11,392 nt of DNA from DAOMOP01 sp035444405 (GCA_035444405.1 DAOMOP010000135.1:1-11392); one strand, 5' to 3'. Numbered from the stretch's first letter, positions 1 through 5,183 are shown. Notes: a model not told the origin generated them from the sequence alone. Made by a program: numbers and translations.

Positions 1-196
1 GAGCCTGGTCGGCAGCGGGGACCGCTCCGAGCGCATCCGTACCTACAACTTCCCGCAGGGACGTGTCACCGATCACCGCATCAACCTGACGCTGTACAAG
101 CTCGATGCGGTGATGGAGGGCGACCTGCAGGAGCTCGTCGACGCGCTGACACTCGAGCATCAGGCGGGCCTGCTCGCCGAACTCGCGGGAGACTAG
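1..196 (+). CDS. prfA: Peptide chain release factor 1, C-terminal end (partial)
   Basis: This is the 3' end of the RF1 gene, entering from the left edge; the first complete codon starts at base 2 and the stop is TAG at 194-196. The 64 visible residues carry the conserved RF1 tail: a SGDRSERIRTYNFPQGRVTDHR segment (read from about base 11 onward), then an INLTLYKLD stretch and an acidic helical end. RF1 recognises UAA and UAG stop codons in the ribosomal A site and triggers peptide release. The catalytic GGQ loop and the stop-codon-reading loop lie outside the window. The next gene, prmC, encodes the enzyme that methylates the GGQ glutamine of RF1, so the two form the usual functional pair. 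The identification is very secure; only the upstream part is unseen. Confidence 0.96.
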   Translation, partial: SLVGSGDRSERIRTYNFPQGRVTDHRINLTLYKLDAVMEGDLQELVDALTLEHQAGLLAELAGD

Positions 197-197
197 G

Positions 198-284
198 ATG
201 GTGCGCGGGTGCTCTTGCGGGGTGGAGGTTCGGCAGCGGTGCCCGGCATGCACCCCGATGCCGACGCAGCGGGGGCGCACATGA
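198..284 (+). CDS. Possible 28-codon Cys-containing leader ORF between prfA and prmC
   Basis: An ATG at 198, one base after the prfA stop, opens a 28-residue frame with a purine-rich GGGAG stretch (188-192) just upstream. The stop TGA (282-284) overlaps the most likely prmC start by ATGA. The peptide would contain a Cys-Ser-Cys pair and a Cys-Pro-Ala-Cys motif, four cysteines in total. It could couple prmC translation to that of prfA, since otherwise prmC has only a weak ribosome-binding site. It matches no family I know and may be chance; the case rests only on placement and the stop-start overlap. Confidence 0.2.
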   Translation: MVRGCSCGVEVRQRCPACTPMPTQRGRT

Positions 285-1141
285 GCACCGCCGTCACGCC
301 CGACATCGGCACGGCGCTGAGCTGGGCGCGTGCGCGCATCGCGGCCGTCGAGGCACGCATTCTGCTGCGCCACGTCTTGCAGTGTCCGGCCGCCCGCCTC
401 GCGGCGTGGCCGGAAGCGGCACTGGAAGCGGACGACTGGTGCGCCTTCCGGGCGCTCGTCGAGCGTCGCGCGGCCGGCGAGCCGATCGCCTATCTGACCG
501 GCGAGCGCGAGTTCTTCGGCCGCCGCTTCATGGTCACGCCGGCGGTGCTGATCCCGCGTCACGAGACCGAGCTCCTGGTCGAGCTCGCACTGGCGCATTT
601 CGGCGACAAGCCGCACACCAGGGCGCTCGACCTGGGCACCGGCAGCGGCATCCTGGCAGTGTCCCTGGCGCTGGAGCTGCCGGGCGCCGACGTCACGGCG
701 GTCGATCGCTCGCGCGAGGCGCTTCTGGTGGCGATGGCCAACGCAGCGCGGCTCGAGGCAAGCGTGTCGTTCGTGCAGAGCGACTGGTTCGATGCGGTAG
801 GCGGCGACCGTTTTCAGCTGATCGTCGCGAACCCGCCGTATGTCGCGTCCGGCGATCCGCATCTCGACGATGGCGACGTGCGCTTCGAGCCGTGCACGGC
901 GCTCGCCTCGGGTCCCGAGGGGTTGGACGATCTGGCCGTGATCGCCGAGCAGGCGCCGAAGCACCTCGAGCCGGGCGGCTGGCTGTTCATGGAGCACGGC
1001 CACAATCAGGGCGCGCGCGTGCGCGGGCTGCTCGCCGACGCGGGTTTCGCGTCGATCGCAAGCCACCGTGACCTTGCCGGTATCGAGCGCGTGACCGGCG
1101 GCCGCTGGCGCGGCCTCGGCACGCCAGGAGCGGTGCTGTGA
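281..1141 (+). CDS. prmC: Release factor glutamine methyltransferase PrmC (HemK)
   Basis: PrmC transfers a methyl group from S-adenosylmethionine to the glutamine of the GGQ motif in RF1 and RF2. From the ATG at 281 the protein has 286 residues, close to the usual size of about 280. An N-terminal helical substrate-recognition domain (about 1-95) ends in an IPRHETE segment (91-97), the family's RPETE-like motif. The class I methyltransferase core follows, with the SAM-binding loop DLGTGSG (117-123) and the catalytic NPPY (184-187), which holds the substrate glutamine. The frame is open back to a GTG at 209 and an ATG at 248, but similarity to the family begins only after 281, and the extra residues look like noncoding sequence. 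The start at 281 is therefore preferred, with moderate certainty. The gene follows prfA by 84 bases and is probably cotranscribed with it. A strong hairpin lies 5 bases after the stop. Confidence 0.95.
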   Translation: MSTAVTPDIGTALSWARARIAAVEARILLRHVLQCPAARLAAWPEAALEADDWCAFRALVERRAAGEPIAYLTGEREFFGRRFMVTPAVLIPRHETELLVELALAHFGDKPHTRALDLGTGSGILAVSLALELPGADVTAVDRSREALLVAMANAARLEASVSFVQSDWFDAVGGDRFQLIVANPPYVASGDPHLDDGDVRFEPCTALASGPEGLDDLAVIAEQAPKHLEPGGWLFMEHGHNQGARVRGLLADAGFASIASHRDLAGIERVTGGRWRGLGTPGAVL

Positions 1142-1146
1142 GGACG

Positions 1147-1179
1147 GCTTGCGGCAACTGCCGCCGCGCTGCCGCAAGC
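1147..1179 (+). terminator. Hairpin after prmC, probable end of the prfA-prmC transcript
   Basis: A perfect 10-bp inverted repeat, GCTTGCGGCA (1147-1156) and TGCCGCAAGC (1170-1179), encloses a 13-base loop and starts 5 bases after the prmC stop. No run of T follows, so it is not a canonical intrinsic terminator. In GC-rich genomes such hairpins may stop transcription weakly or protect the 3' end of the mRNA. Its position just ahead of the grxD promoter supports a boundary between transcripts. Confidence 0.5.
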
Positions 1180-1243
1180 GGTGTCGGCACAGGGTTCGGC
1201 GCGATGTCCTGCACGGTGTCCGCCGCAGGGAGCAGAGCGGTGC

Positions 1244-1272
1244 TTGACGGCATCGCCGCCAATCCCTAGACT
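1244..1272 (+). promoter_or_regulatory. Sigma-70-like promoter of grxD
   Basis: TTGACG (1244-1249) matches 5 of 6 bases of the -35 consensus. TAGACT (1267-1272) matches 4 of 6 of the -10 consensus. The spacer is exactly 17 bases. Transcription would start near 1279, leaving a leader of about 32 bases before the grxD ATG at 1311. Seen directly in the sequence; promoter activity is inferred. Confidence 0.55.
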
Positions 1273-1295
1273 TATCCGACTAATTGACTCAACTT
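1272..1295 (-). promoter_or_regulatory. IscR-like (type 1) operator overlapping the grxD transcription start
   Basis: Read on the minus strand, the segment contains GTTGAGTCAATTAGTCGGAT (1274-1293). This resembles, from memory, the type 1 site of the Fe-S regulator IscR, in which a TTGAC(T/C) half is separated by a short AT-rich spacer from an AGTCGG half. It abuts the -10 box and covers the predicted +1, where Fe-S-loaded IscR would block transcription. GrxD is an Fe-S cluster carrier, which fits. The motif match is mine by eye and has not been scored. Confidence 0.4.
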
Positions 1296-1310
1296 TTCCG
1301 GACCGACGAA

Positions 1311-1643
1311 ATGGACATTCAGGATTACATCCGCGAGCAGCTTGCAGCCAACCCGGTCGTGCTGTTCATGAAGGGCACGCCGCAGTTTCCGCAGTGCGGC
1401 TTCTCGGCGACGGTGGTGCAGATCCTCAAGCAGGCCGGGCTGGCCAAGGTCGCTGCGTTCAACGTGCTCGAGAGCGACGAGCTGCGCCAGGGCATCAAGG
1501 ACTACGCGAACTGGCCGACCATCCCGCAGCTGTACATCAAGGGCGAATTCGTCGGCGGCTGTGACATCGTGCGCGAGATGTACGAGAGCGGCGAGCTGCA
1601 GCAGATGCTCGCCGACGCGGGCGCGATCGATCGCGTCTCCTGA
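1311..1643 (+). CDS. grxD: Monothiol glutaredoxin, Grx4/GrxD type (CGFS)
   Basis: This cytoplasmic protein belongs to the CGFS monothiol glutaredoxins, which bind a [2Fe-2S] cluster with glutathione and pass it to acceptor proteins, often together with BolA-type partners. From the ATG at 1311 it has 110 residues, the normal single-domain length. Seen in order: KGTP (21-24), the active site CGFS (29-32) with the single cluster-binding cysteine C29, the WPTIPQ cis-proline and glutathione-binding loop (68-73), and GGCDI (82-86). An in-frame TTG at 1284 would add nine residues but lies inside the predicted operator and promoter start region, and the family begins at the MDIQD-like N-terminus, so 1311 is preferred. 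The gene has its own promoter and possibly an IscR site. It converges on the small membrane-protein gene, with a shared hairpin between them. Confidence 0.96.
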   Translation: MDIQDYIREQLAANPVVLFMKGTPQFPQCGFSATVVQILKQAGLAKVAAFNVLESDELRQGIKDYANWPTIPQLYIKGEFVGGCDIVREMYESGELQQMLADAGAIDRVS

Positions 1644-1649
1644 CCCTGC

Positions 1650-1680
1650 GTGCCGCGGCGCCGCCCCGGAGCCGCGGCAC
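1650..1680. terminator. Bidirectional hairpin between grxD and the small membrane-protein gene
   Basis: A perfect 10-bp inverted repeat, GTGCCGCGGC (1650-1659) and GCCGCGGCAC (1671-1680), has an 11-base loop. It sits 6 bases after the grxD stop and 10 bases after the stop of the convergent minus-strand gene. It lacks a T run on either strand but is centred between two converging genes, which favours a shared two-way terminator or transcript-end structure. Confidence 0.55.
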
Positions 1681-1690
1681 GAGCCGCCTG

Positions 1691-1891
1691 TCAGCGCAGC
1701 CGTGCCACCAGCACCTGCAGTTTGGCAAGGCAGGCGGTCGCAATCAGCGCCGTGCCGCCGAGAAACAGCGTCGCGAGCTCGAAGGCGATCAAATGATGCT
1801 GACCGGCGACGCGTGCAAGTGCACTGAGGAGGCAGATCAGCACTCCGAGGCTGCCGATCATCGTCCCGGCACGATCCAGAAAGCTTGTCAT
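1691..1891 (-). CDS. Small two-helix membrane protein of unknown function
   Basis: This 66-residue protein is not one I recognise. Two hydrophobic stretches are clear: about residues 11-31 (an MIGSLGVLICLLSALARV-like run) and about residues 33-61, which is rich in Leu, Ala and Ile. They are joined by a short segment with two His, so the predicted form is a hairpin in the inner membrane. The C-terminus is basic (ARLR) and probably cytoplasmic by the positive-inside rule. The start at 1891 is well supported by GGGAG seven bases upstream; a start six codons earlier (1909) lacks such a site. The gene converges on grxD, and its upstream side faces the long gap that also holds the sigma-54 promoter of the opposite operon. 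No domain or pathway can be assigned. That it is a real gene rests on the ribosome-binding site, its hydrophobic pattern and the terminator-like hairpin placed exactly after its stop. Confidence 0.7.
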   Translation of the reverse strand: MTSFLDRAGTMIGSLGVLICLLSALARVAGQHHLIAFELATLFLGGTALIATACLAKLQVLVARLR

Positions 1892-2108
1892 CACACATCT
1901 CCCGGCCAAGGCAAAGGCTGGCGCGCGTGCCGACGTCGGTCGCCGACGCAGGCCGCACGCGCGAAGCGAACCGTGACCTCATCCACGATCTCGACACGCG
2001 CGGGCCGCAGTCGGCGCGAAGGCCGAGCGTGACCGATTGCACAACAAGGCGTACGCGCAATGCTATGCTGAAACCGGACGTTGTGCGCACGGGCGCGCCA
2101 TCGCCGTT

Positions 2109-2125
2109 TGTCGGAATTCTTTACA
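2109..2125 (+). promoter_or_regulatory. Candidate enhancer-binding element upstream of the sigma-54 promoter
   Basis: TGTCGGAATTCTTTACA is an imperfect dyad with TGT/ACA ends and a GAATTC core. It is centred about 120 bases before the predicted +1, the usual range for a sigma-54 activator site. From memory it resembles the box found upstream of PEP-CTERM genes that gives the PEP-CTERM-box response regulator (PrsR) its name, but I cannot verify that here. Confidence 0.35.
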
Positions 2126-2173
2126 GTCGAGTCCGTCATCGCGTTCGTAACCGACTGCGCGAATGTGCAAGGC

Positions 2174-2196
2174 CTTGAAGCAAAAAGAATTTCAAG
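2174..2196. repeat. AT-rich inverted repeat CTTGAA / TTCAAG
   Basis: Six-base arms CTTGAA (2174-2179) and TTCAAG (2191-2196) flank an 11-base A-rich spacer. The element lies about 40-63 bases upstream of the predicted sigma-54 start, between the candidate enhancer and the -24 box. This is where an integration-host-factor bend or a second regulator often sits. The function is unproven. Confidence 0.35.
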
Positions 2197-2210
2197 CAAT
2201 CAGGGGCATC

Positions 2211-2226
2211 TGGTGTGGATATTGCT
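2211..2226 (+). promoter_or_regulatory. Sigma-54 (RpoN) -24/-12 promoter of the exported protein / PqqD / HprK-like / nucleotidyltransferase operon
   Basis: TGGTGTGGATATTGCT fits the full sigma-54 consensus TGGYRYRN4TTGCW. The invariant GG (2212-2213) and GC (2224-2225) are exactly 10 bases apart. Transcription would start near 2237, giving a 74-base leader before the ATG at 2311. A sigma-54 promoter requires an ATP-driven enhancer-binding protein, which is not encoded in this window, so the operon should be switched by a specific signal. Confidence 0.7.
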
Positions 2227-2310
2227 CGGGCCCATGCATGCATGTACGGGAGCAGATTCGCATGAGGTTCGGCACAGTGGACAACAGCGGGTAGGATCGA
2301 GAGGTCGCTC

Positions 2311-2829
2311 ATGTCGCCTTTCCAGTCGGAGCGCAGAGAACATCGCCGGCGGATTCTCAAGGCCGCCGCAGGCGTGCCGGTCGTGCTGACCTTGCCGAGC
2401 GGGGCGGCGATGGCGGCCGTAAGCGTGACCTGCGATGCGAGGAGCCAGGACCTCTATCGGGCCGAGGGCGCCGCGGGGTTCCCGACCTCCCCCGACGCGT
2501 GGATGCGCGTCCAGTTGCCGAAGTACAGCATCCGGCTGAAGAAGAGCGGGAGGTACGTCGACGGATTCCGCTTCAGCTCGGGTACGACGGTGCGCTGGTT
2601 CAAGGTCGACGGCGACGAAGCGATCGAAGTCACCGGCGAACTGCATACGGCCCACGCACCGCAGGAAGTCGCCGGCGAGTACTACTACGGCCTGATCGAC
2701 TACCAGAACGGCTACGGTGAGTTGCTGCTCACCCAGGACGATCAGGACGTGATGCCCATTGCAGGCTGTTCGTGCTGGAACTCGCTGACCGGCTCGACCC
2801 TGACCACCAACGTCATCGATACCGTGTGA
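2311..2829 (+). CDS. Exported protein with Tat-like signal; candidate substrate of the HPr-rel-A cassette
   Basis: This 172-residue protein is not one I recognise from any characterised family. The start at 2311 has an AGAGG site six bases upstream. Residues 12-17 read RRRILK, a good fit to the twin-arginine motif. A short, weakly hydrophobic stretch (18-30) and a likely Ala-x-Ala cleavage near 33-36 follow, so the mature part would begin around residue 36 and act outside the cytoplasm. The mature part has C41, a Tyr-rich section around 124-135, and a tail with Cys-Ser-Cys-Trp (C153, C155, W156) followed by many Ser and Thr up to the C-terminus. No PEP-CTERM or LPXTG anchor is present. It is the first gene after the sigma-54 promoter and precedes the PqqD-like gene by 9 bases in the same frame. 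The association with a peptide-binding protein and a kinase suggests it is the modified substrate; this is inference. Confidence 0.8.
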   Translation: MSPFQSERREHRRRILKAAAGVPVVLTLPSGAAMAAVSVTCDARSQDLYRAEGAAGFPTSPDAWMRVQLPKYSIRLKKSGRYVDGFRFSSGTTVRWFKVDGDEAIEVTGELHTAHAPQEVAGEYYYGLIDYQNGYGELLLTQDDQDVMPIAGCSCWNSLTGSTLTTNVIDTV

Positions 2830-2838
2830 CCCCGTCGC

Positions 2839-3105
2839 GTGGCCGCCGGCGACGATGACCGCCCCGTGCTGCGACGCCTCGGCGATGCCGCGGTGCTGTT
2901 CGATCCGTGCACCTGGCAGACCCATTTGCTGCCGCCTGCCGCCGCGGTGATCGTCGAGGTCATCGTCGAGCATTCGTCCGACGGTGTGCCGTCGCTCGCC
3001 AGCGCGGCGCAGGCGATCCGCGACGAGCTCGAGCTCGACCCGCACAGTCCCGAGATTCGGGCGCTCTTGCGCACGCTGGCTGAGATCGGCATGCTTCGTG
3101 AATGA
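2839..3105 (+). CDS. PqqD-like peptide-binding protein of the HPr-rel-A system
   Basis: This 88-residue cytoplasmic protein has the PqqD / RiPP-recognition-element pattern. A beta-rich N-terminal part (LRRLGDAAVLFDP, residues 11-23) leads into the TxxLLxxxAA signature (28-36), followed by two helical segments through residue 88. PqqD proteins bind a leader peptide and present it to a modifying enzyme. I know a variant annotated as the 'HPr-rel-A system PqqD family peptide chaperone', found beside an HprK-related kinase, exactly as here. GTG at 2839 is the only start near the stop of the previous gene, 9 bases before it. No ribosome-binding site is visible, so translation is probably coupled to the upstream gene. 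The stop overlaps the next start by ATGA (3102-3105). There is no radical SAM or protease partner beside it, so the classic PQQ or lasso-peptide roles do not fit. Confidence 0.85.
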   Translation: MAAGDDDRPVLRRLGDAAVLFDPCTWQTHLLPPAAAVIVEVIVEHSSDGVPSLASAAQAIRDELELDPHSPEIRALLRTLAEIGMLRE

Positions 3106-4040
3106 GCCCCGCGCCACCCCGTCTCATCGATGTCACCGAGCGCAGCTTGCTGAGCGCGTTGCGCGGCGAAGGGGTGTGTATCGACTACGGCGCCTGCCGC
3201 GTGCGGGTGCGGGCCCGCGACCCGGCCTTCGTGCGCATTCTGCGCGACGTCTATCGGCATTTTCCGTTTATCGAGCACACGGCATTTGCCGACCTGCACG
3301 TGCGTCTTGCGCGCGGGCGCGGGCTGCGCCGCTGGCTGCGACCGACCGTACGCTTCGCGCTCGACGGCGTCGAGCCGTTCGAGCCTTTTCCGGCGTCCGA
3401 TGCGCTGCCGCTCTACGAGTGGGGCGTGAACTGGTGCTTCGGTCAGCGCTTCAACCAGCACGTGCTGTTGCACGCGGCGGTACTCGAATACCGCGGACGC
3501 GGCATCGTCATGGCGGCGATTCCGGGGTCGGGCAAGAGCACGCTGGCGGCGGCGATGATGCTGCGCGGCTTTCGCCTGCTGTCGGACGAGTTCGGCGTGC
3601 TGGCGCCGGCCTCGGGCCTTTTTCTGCCGATGGTCAAGCCCGTGGCCCTGAAGAATCGCGCGATCGACGTGATTCGCGGCTTCTCCGCCGAAGCGCTGAT
3701 CGGTCCGGTCTTCGCCGGCACGCGCAAGGGTGCCGTGGCCCACCTGGCTCCCGATGCGGCGAGCGTGGCGGCATGTGCGCAGGCGGTGCGCCCGGCGCTC
3801 GTCGTGTTTCCGGCCTATCGGCGGGGCGCGGCATTGCAGCTGACGCCGCAGTCGCCCGAGCAGGCTTTCGCGCGGCTTGCCTTCAACAGCTTCAACTATG
3901 CCCTGCTCGGACCGCTGGCGTTTCATGCCGTCGCCGATGTCGCGCAGGCGTGCCCGGCCTACGAGTTGCGCTACGGCGCGCTCGACGAGGCGGTCGCCTG
4001 TTTGCAGGAGCGCCTCGATGCGCAACGGGGGCTGTGTTGA
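3102..4040 (+). CDS. HprK-related P-loop kinase (HprK-rel-A)
   Basis: This 312-residue protein resembles the C-terminal catalytic domain of HPr kinase/phosphorylase. Visible features are the HAA segment before the P-loop (H124), the Walker A motif AIPGSGKST (139-147, K145), and LLSDEFGVL (159-167), which matches the acidic LVADD region of HprK. A KPVALKNRAIDVI segment follows. Residues 1-120 differ from the HprK N-terminal domain, and the HprK signature for binding HPr is not seen, so HPr itself is an unlikely target. HprK-like kinases in lasso-peptide clusters such as paeninodin phosphorylate a serine of the precursor peptide; a similar protein-modifying role is plausible here. The gene overlaps its neighbours on both sides (ATGA with the PqqD-like gene, TGATG with the nucleotidyltransferase gene), so the three are probably made together and in similar amounts. 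The family call is firm; the substrate is unknown. Confidence 0.87.
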   Translation: MSPAPPRLIDVTERSLLSALRGEGVCIDYGACRVRVRARDPAFVRILRDVYRHFPFIEHTAFADLHVRLARGRGLRRWLRPTVRFALDGVEPFEPFPASDALPLYEWGVNWCFGQRFNQHVLLHAAVLEYRGRGIVMAAIPGSGKSTLAAAMMLRGFRLLSDEFGVLAPASGLFLPMVKPVALKNRAIDVIRGFSAEALIGPVFAGTRKGAVAHLAPDAASVAACAQAVRPALVVFPAYRRGAALQLTPQSPEQAFARLAFNSFNYALLGPLAFHAVADVAQACPAYELRYGALDEAVACLQERLDAQRGLC

Positions 4041-5146
4041 TGCGCCCGGATGCCGCGCCGCGCCCTGCCCTTCATCTGCTTGCGTTGCTGCGCGACGCCG
4101 GGCATTGCCGAACGATGACGCTGGCGGACTGGGACGCGACGCTGCGCATCGGCCGCCGCGCCCGCCTGCTCGGTGTGCTCGCCGACCGCCTGCTGGACCG
4201 CGTCGACTGCCGGGCCGCGCTGCCGGCGCCGGTGCCGGGGCACCTGCAGGCGGCGTGCAACTACGCGGCCTACCGCATGCAGCAGATGCGCATGGAGTTG
4301 CGTGCGCTCGACGCCGCACTGCCGCGCGAGATCACGGTGGTGCTGCTGAAGGGGGCGGCCTACGTCGTGCAGGGACTGCCTGCGGCGCGGGGAAGGATTC
4401 CGAGCGATGTGGACCTGATGGTTCGCCGCGACGAGCTCGACCGCGCCGAGGCGGCGCTGCACGCGGCCGGCTGGCGTTCCGGGGCGCGCGACGCCTACGA
4501 CGAGCGCTACTACCGCGAGTGGAGCCACGAGCTGCCGCCGCTGCGCTATCCGGGCCATCCGCTCGAGGTCGATCTGCATCACACGATCGCACCGGTCACC
4601 AGCCGCACCCGTGCCGACGATGCGACCCTGCTGGCGGGGCTGCAGGCCGTTCCCGCGTCGCGCTTCTTCGTGCTCGCGCCGGCCGATCAGATCGTCCACG
4701 CCGCGATCCACTTGTTCCAGGATTCGGAGCTCACCGGCCACCTGCGCGACCTCGTCGATATCGACGCACTGGTGCGCCACCACCTGCGCGACGAGGCCGG
4801 CTGGGAAGCGCTCTTCGCCCACGCCGAACGCCATCGGGCCGCCCGCCTGCTGTGGTATGCGCTGCGCTACTGCCGCGCCTGGCTCGGCACGCCGGTGCCG
4901 GCGCGCATTGCGCTGCAGGCGCCGCCGCGACTCGCGTGCCGGGGCATGGACTGGCTCGTCGCGCACTGCTGCCTGCCGCAGCTTCCCGGCGAGCCGCCGG
5001 CACTTTCGACGCGCGTCGCGATGGTGGCCGCGCGCGCGCGCTATCACTGGTTGCGCATGCCCGTGTCGATGCTTGCACTGCATCTTGCGCACAAGGGATG
5101 GCGGCGCCTGCGGCCGCGACGCGCGGCGGCCGGCGGGGCCGCGTAA
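4040..5146 (+). CDS. Nucleotidyltransferase-fold protein (PF14907 type) of the HPr-rel-A cassette
   Basis: The 368-residue protein shows the nucleotidyltransferase core: LLKGAAYV (102-109), then GRIPSDVDLMV (118-128) with the paired metal-binding acids D123 and D125, and a third acid in HPLEVDLHH (173-181, D178). Helical segments follow to the end, which is basic (a WRRLRPRR stretch). This fits the NTP_transf_5 family, common in exopolysaccharide/exosortase regions and in some kinase-bearing lasso-peptide clusters, where it extends the phosphorylated residue with sugar or nucleotide groups. The actual donor and acceptor are unknown here. ATG at 4040 shares its A with the kinase stop, so it is translationally coupled. 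An in-frame extension far upstream is only a shadow of the kinase gene. The gene ends 37 bases before the stop of the convergent fructosamine-kinase gene, with no clear terminator between; the only structure is a GGGGCGCCCC palindrome at 5162-5171. Confidence 0.85.
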   Translation: MRPDAAPRPALHLLALLRDAGHCRTMTLADWDATLRIGRRARLLGVLADRLLDRVDCRAALPAPVPGHLQAACNYAAYRMQQMRMELRALDAALPREITVVLLKGAAYVVQGLPAARGRIPSDVDLMVRRDELDRAEAALHAAGWRSGARDAYDERYYREWSHELPPLRYPGHPLEVDLHHTIAPVTSRTRADDATLLAGLQAVPASRFFVLAPADQIVHAAIHLFQDSELTGHLRDLVDIDALVRHHLRDEAGWEALFAHAERHRAARLLWYALRYCRAWLGTPVPARIALQAPPRLACRGMDWLVAHCCLPQLPGEPPALSTRVAMVAARARYHWLRMPVSMLALHLAHKGWRRLRPRRAAAGGAA

Positions 5147-5183
5147 ACGGCGGTTCGGACGGGGGCGCCCCGGGTGCCGGTCG

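Larger units (their letters stand above)
1892..2310. other. 419-base intergenic region with regulatory elements, no gene seen
   Basis: This gap lies between two divergently read genes and is visibly AT-richer than its surroundings, especially from about 2040 to 2270. It holds, in order: a 10-bp palindrome CCGACGTCGG (1930-1939); a weak extended -10-like TGCTATGCT (2061-2069) with no good -35; the candidate enhancer element at 2109-2125; a CTTGAA/TTCAAG dyad (2174-2196); the sigma-54 promoter (2211-2226); and the palindrome CATGCATGCATG (2233-2244). Open frames across it on both strands have no ribosome-binding site or protein-like composition and were not called. I see no clear promoter for the minus-strand small membrane-protein gene. 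Confidence 0.6.

Noticed and set aside
2037..2069. TTGCAC ... TATGCT as a sigma-70 promoter
   Set aside because: The spacer is 21 bases, too long; only an extended -10 remains, which is weak evidence.
1272..2090. Long minus-strand open frame opposite grxD and the following gap
   Set aside because: It overlaps grxD (a certain gene) and the small membrane-protein gene, has no family features, and reflects the GC-biased third positions of the other strand.
2262..2294. Ten-codon frame starting at ATG 2262 in the leader of the sigma-54 operon
   Set aside because: It has a distant GGGAG upstream, but the peptide shows no regulatory-leader character and such short frames are expected by chance.
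2839..3105. PqqD-like gene as part of a pyrroloquinoline quinone or lasso-peptide cluster
   Set aside because: No radical SAM enzyme, short precursor peptide, cyclase or leader protease lies nearby; the kinase and nucleotidyltransferase neighbours fit the HPr-rel-A cassette instead.
2742..4319. 525-codon minus-strand open frame opposite the PqqD-like and HprK-like genes
   Set aside because: Its composition is Arg/Ala/Gly-rich shadow sequence with no motif, and the opposite strand carries clear family genes throughout.
5147..5183. Possible terminator between the nucleotidyltransferase and fructosamine-kinase genes
   Set aside because: Only a GGGGCGCCCC palindrome (5162-5171) with no usable loop or T run is present; it is not convincing as a terminator.
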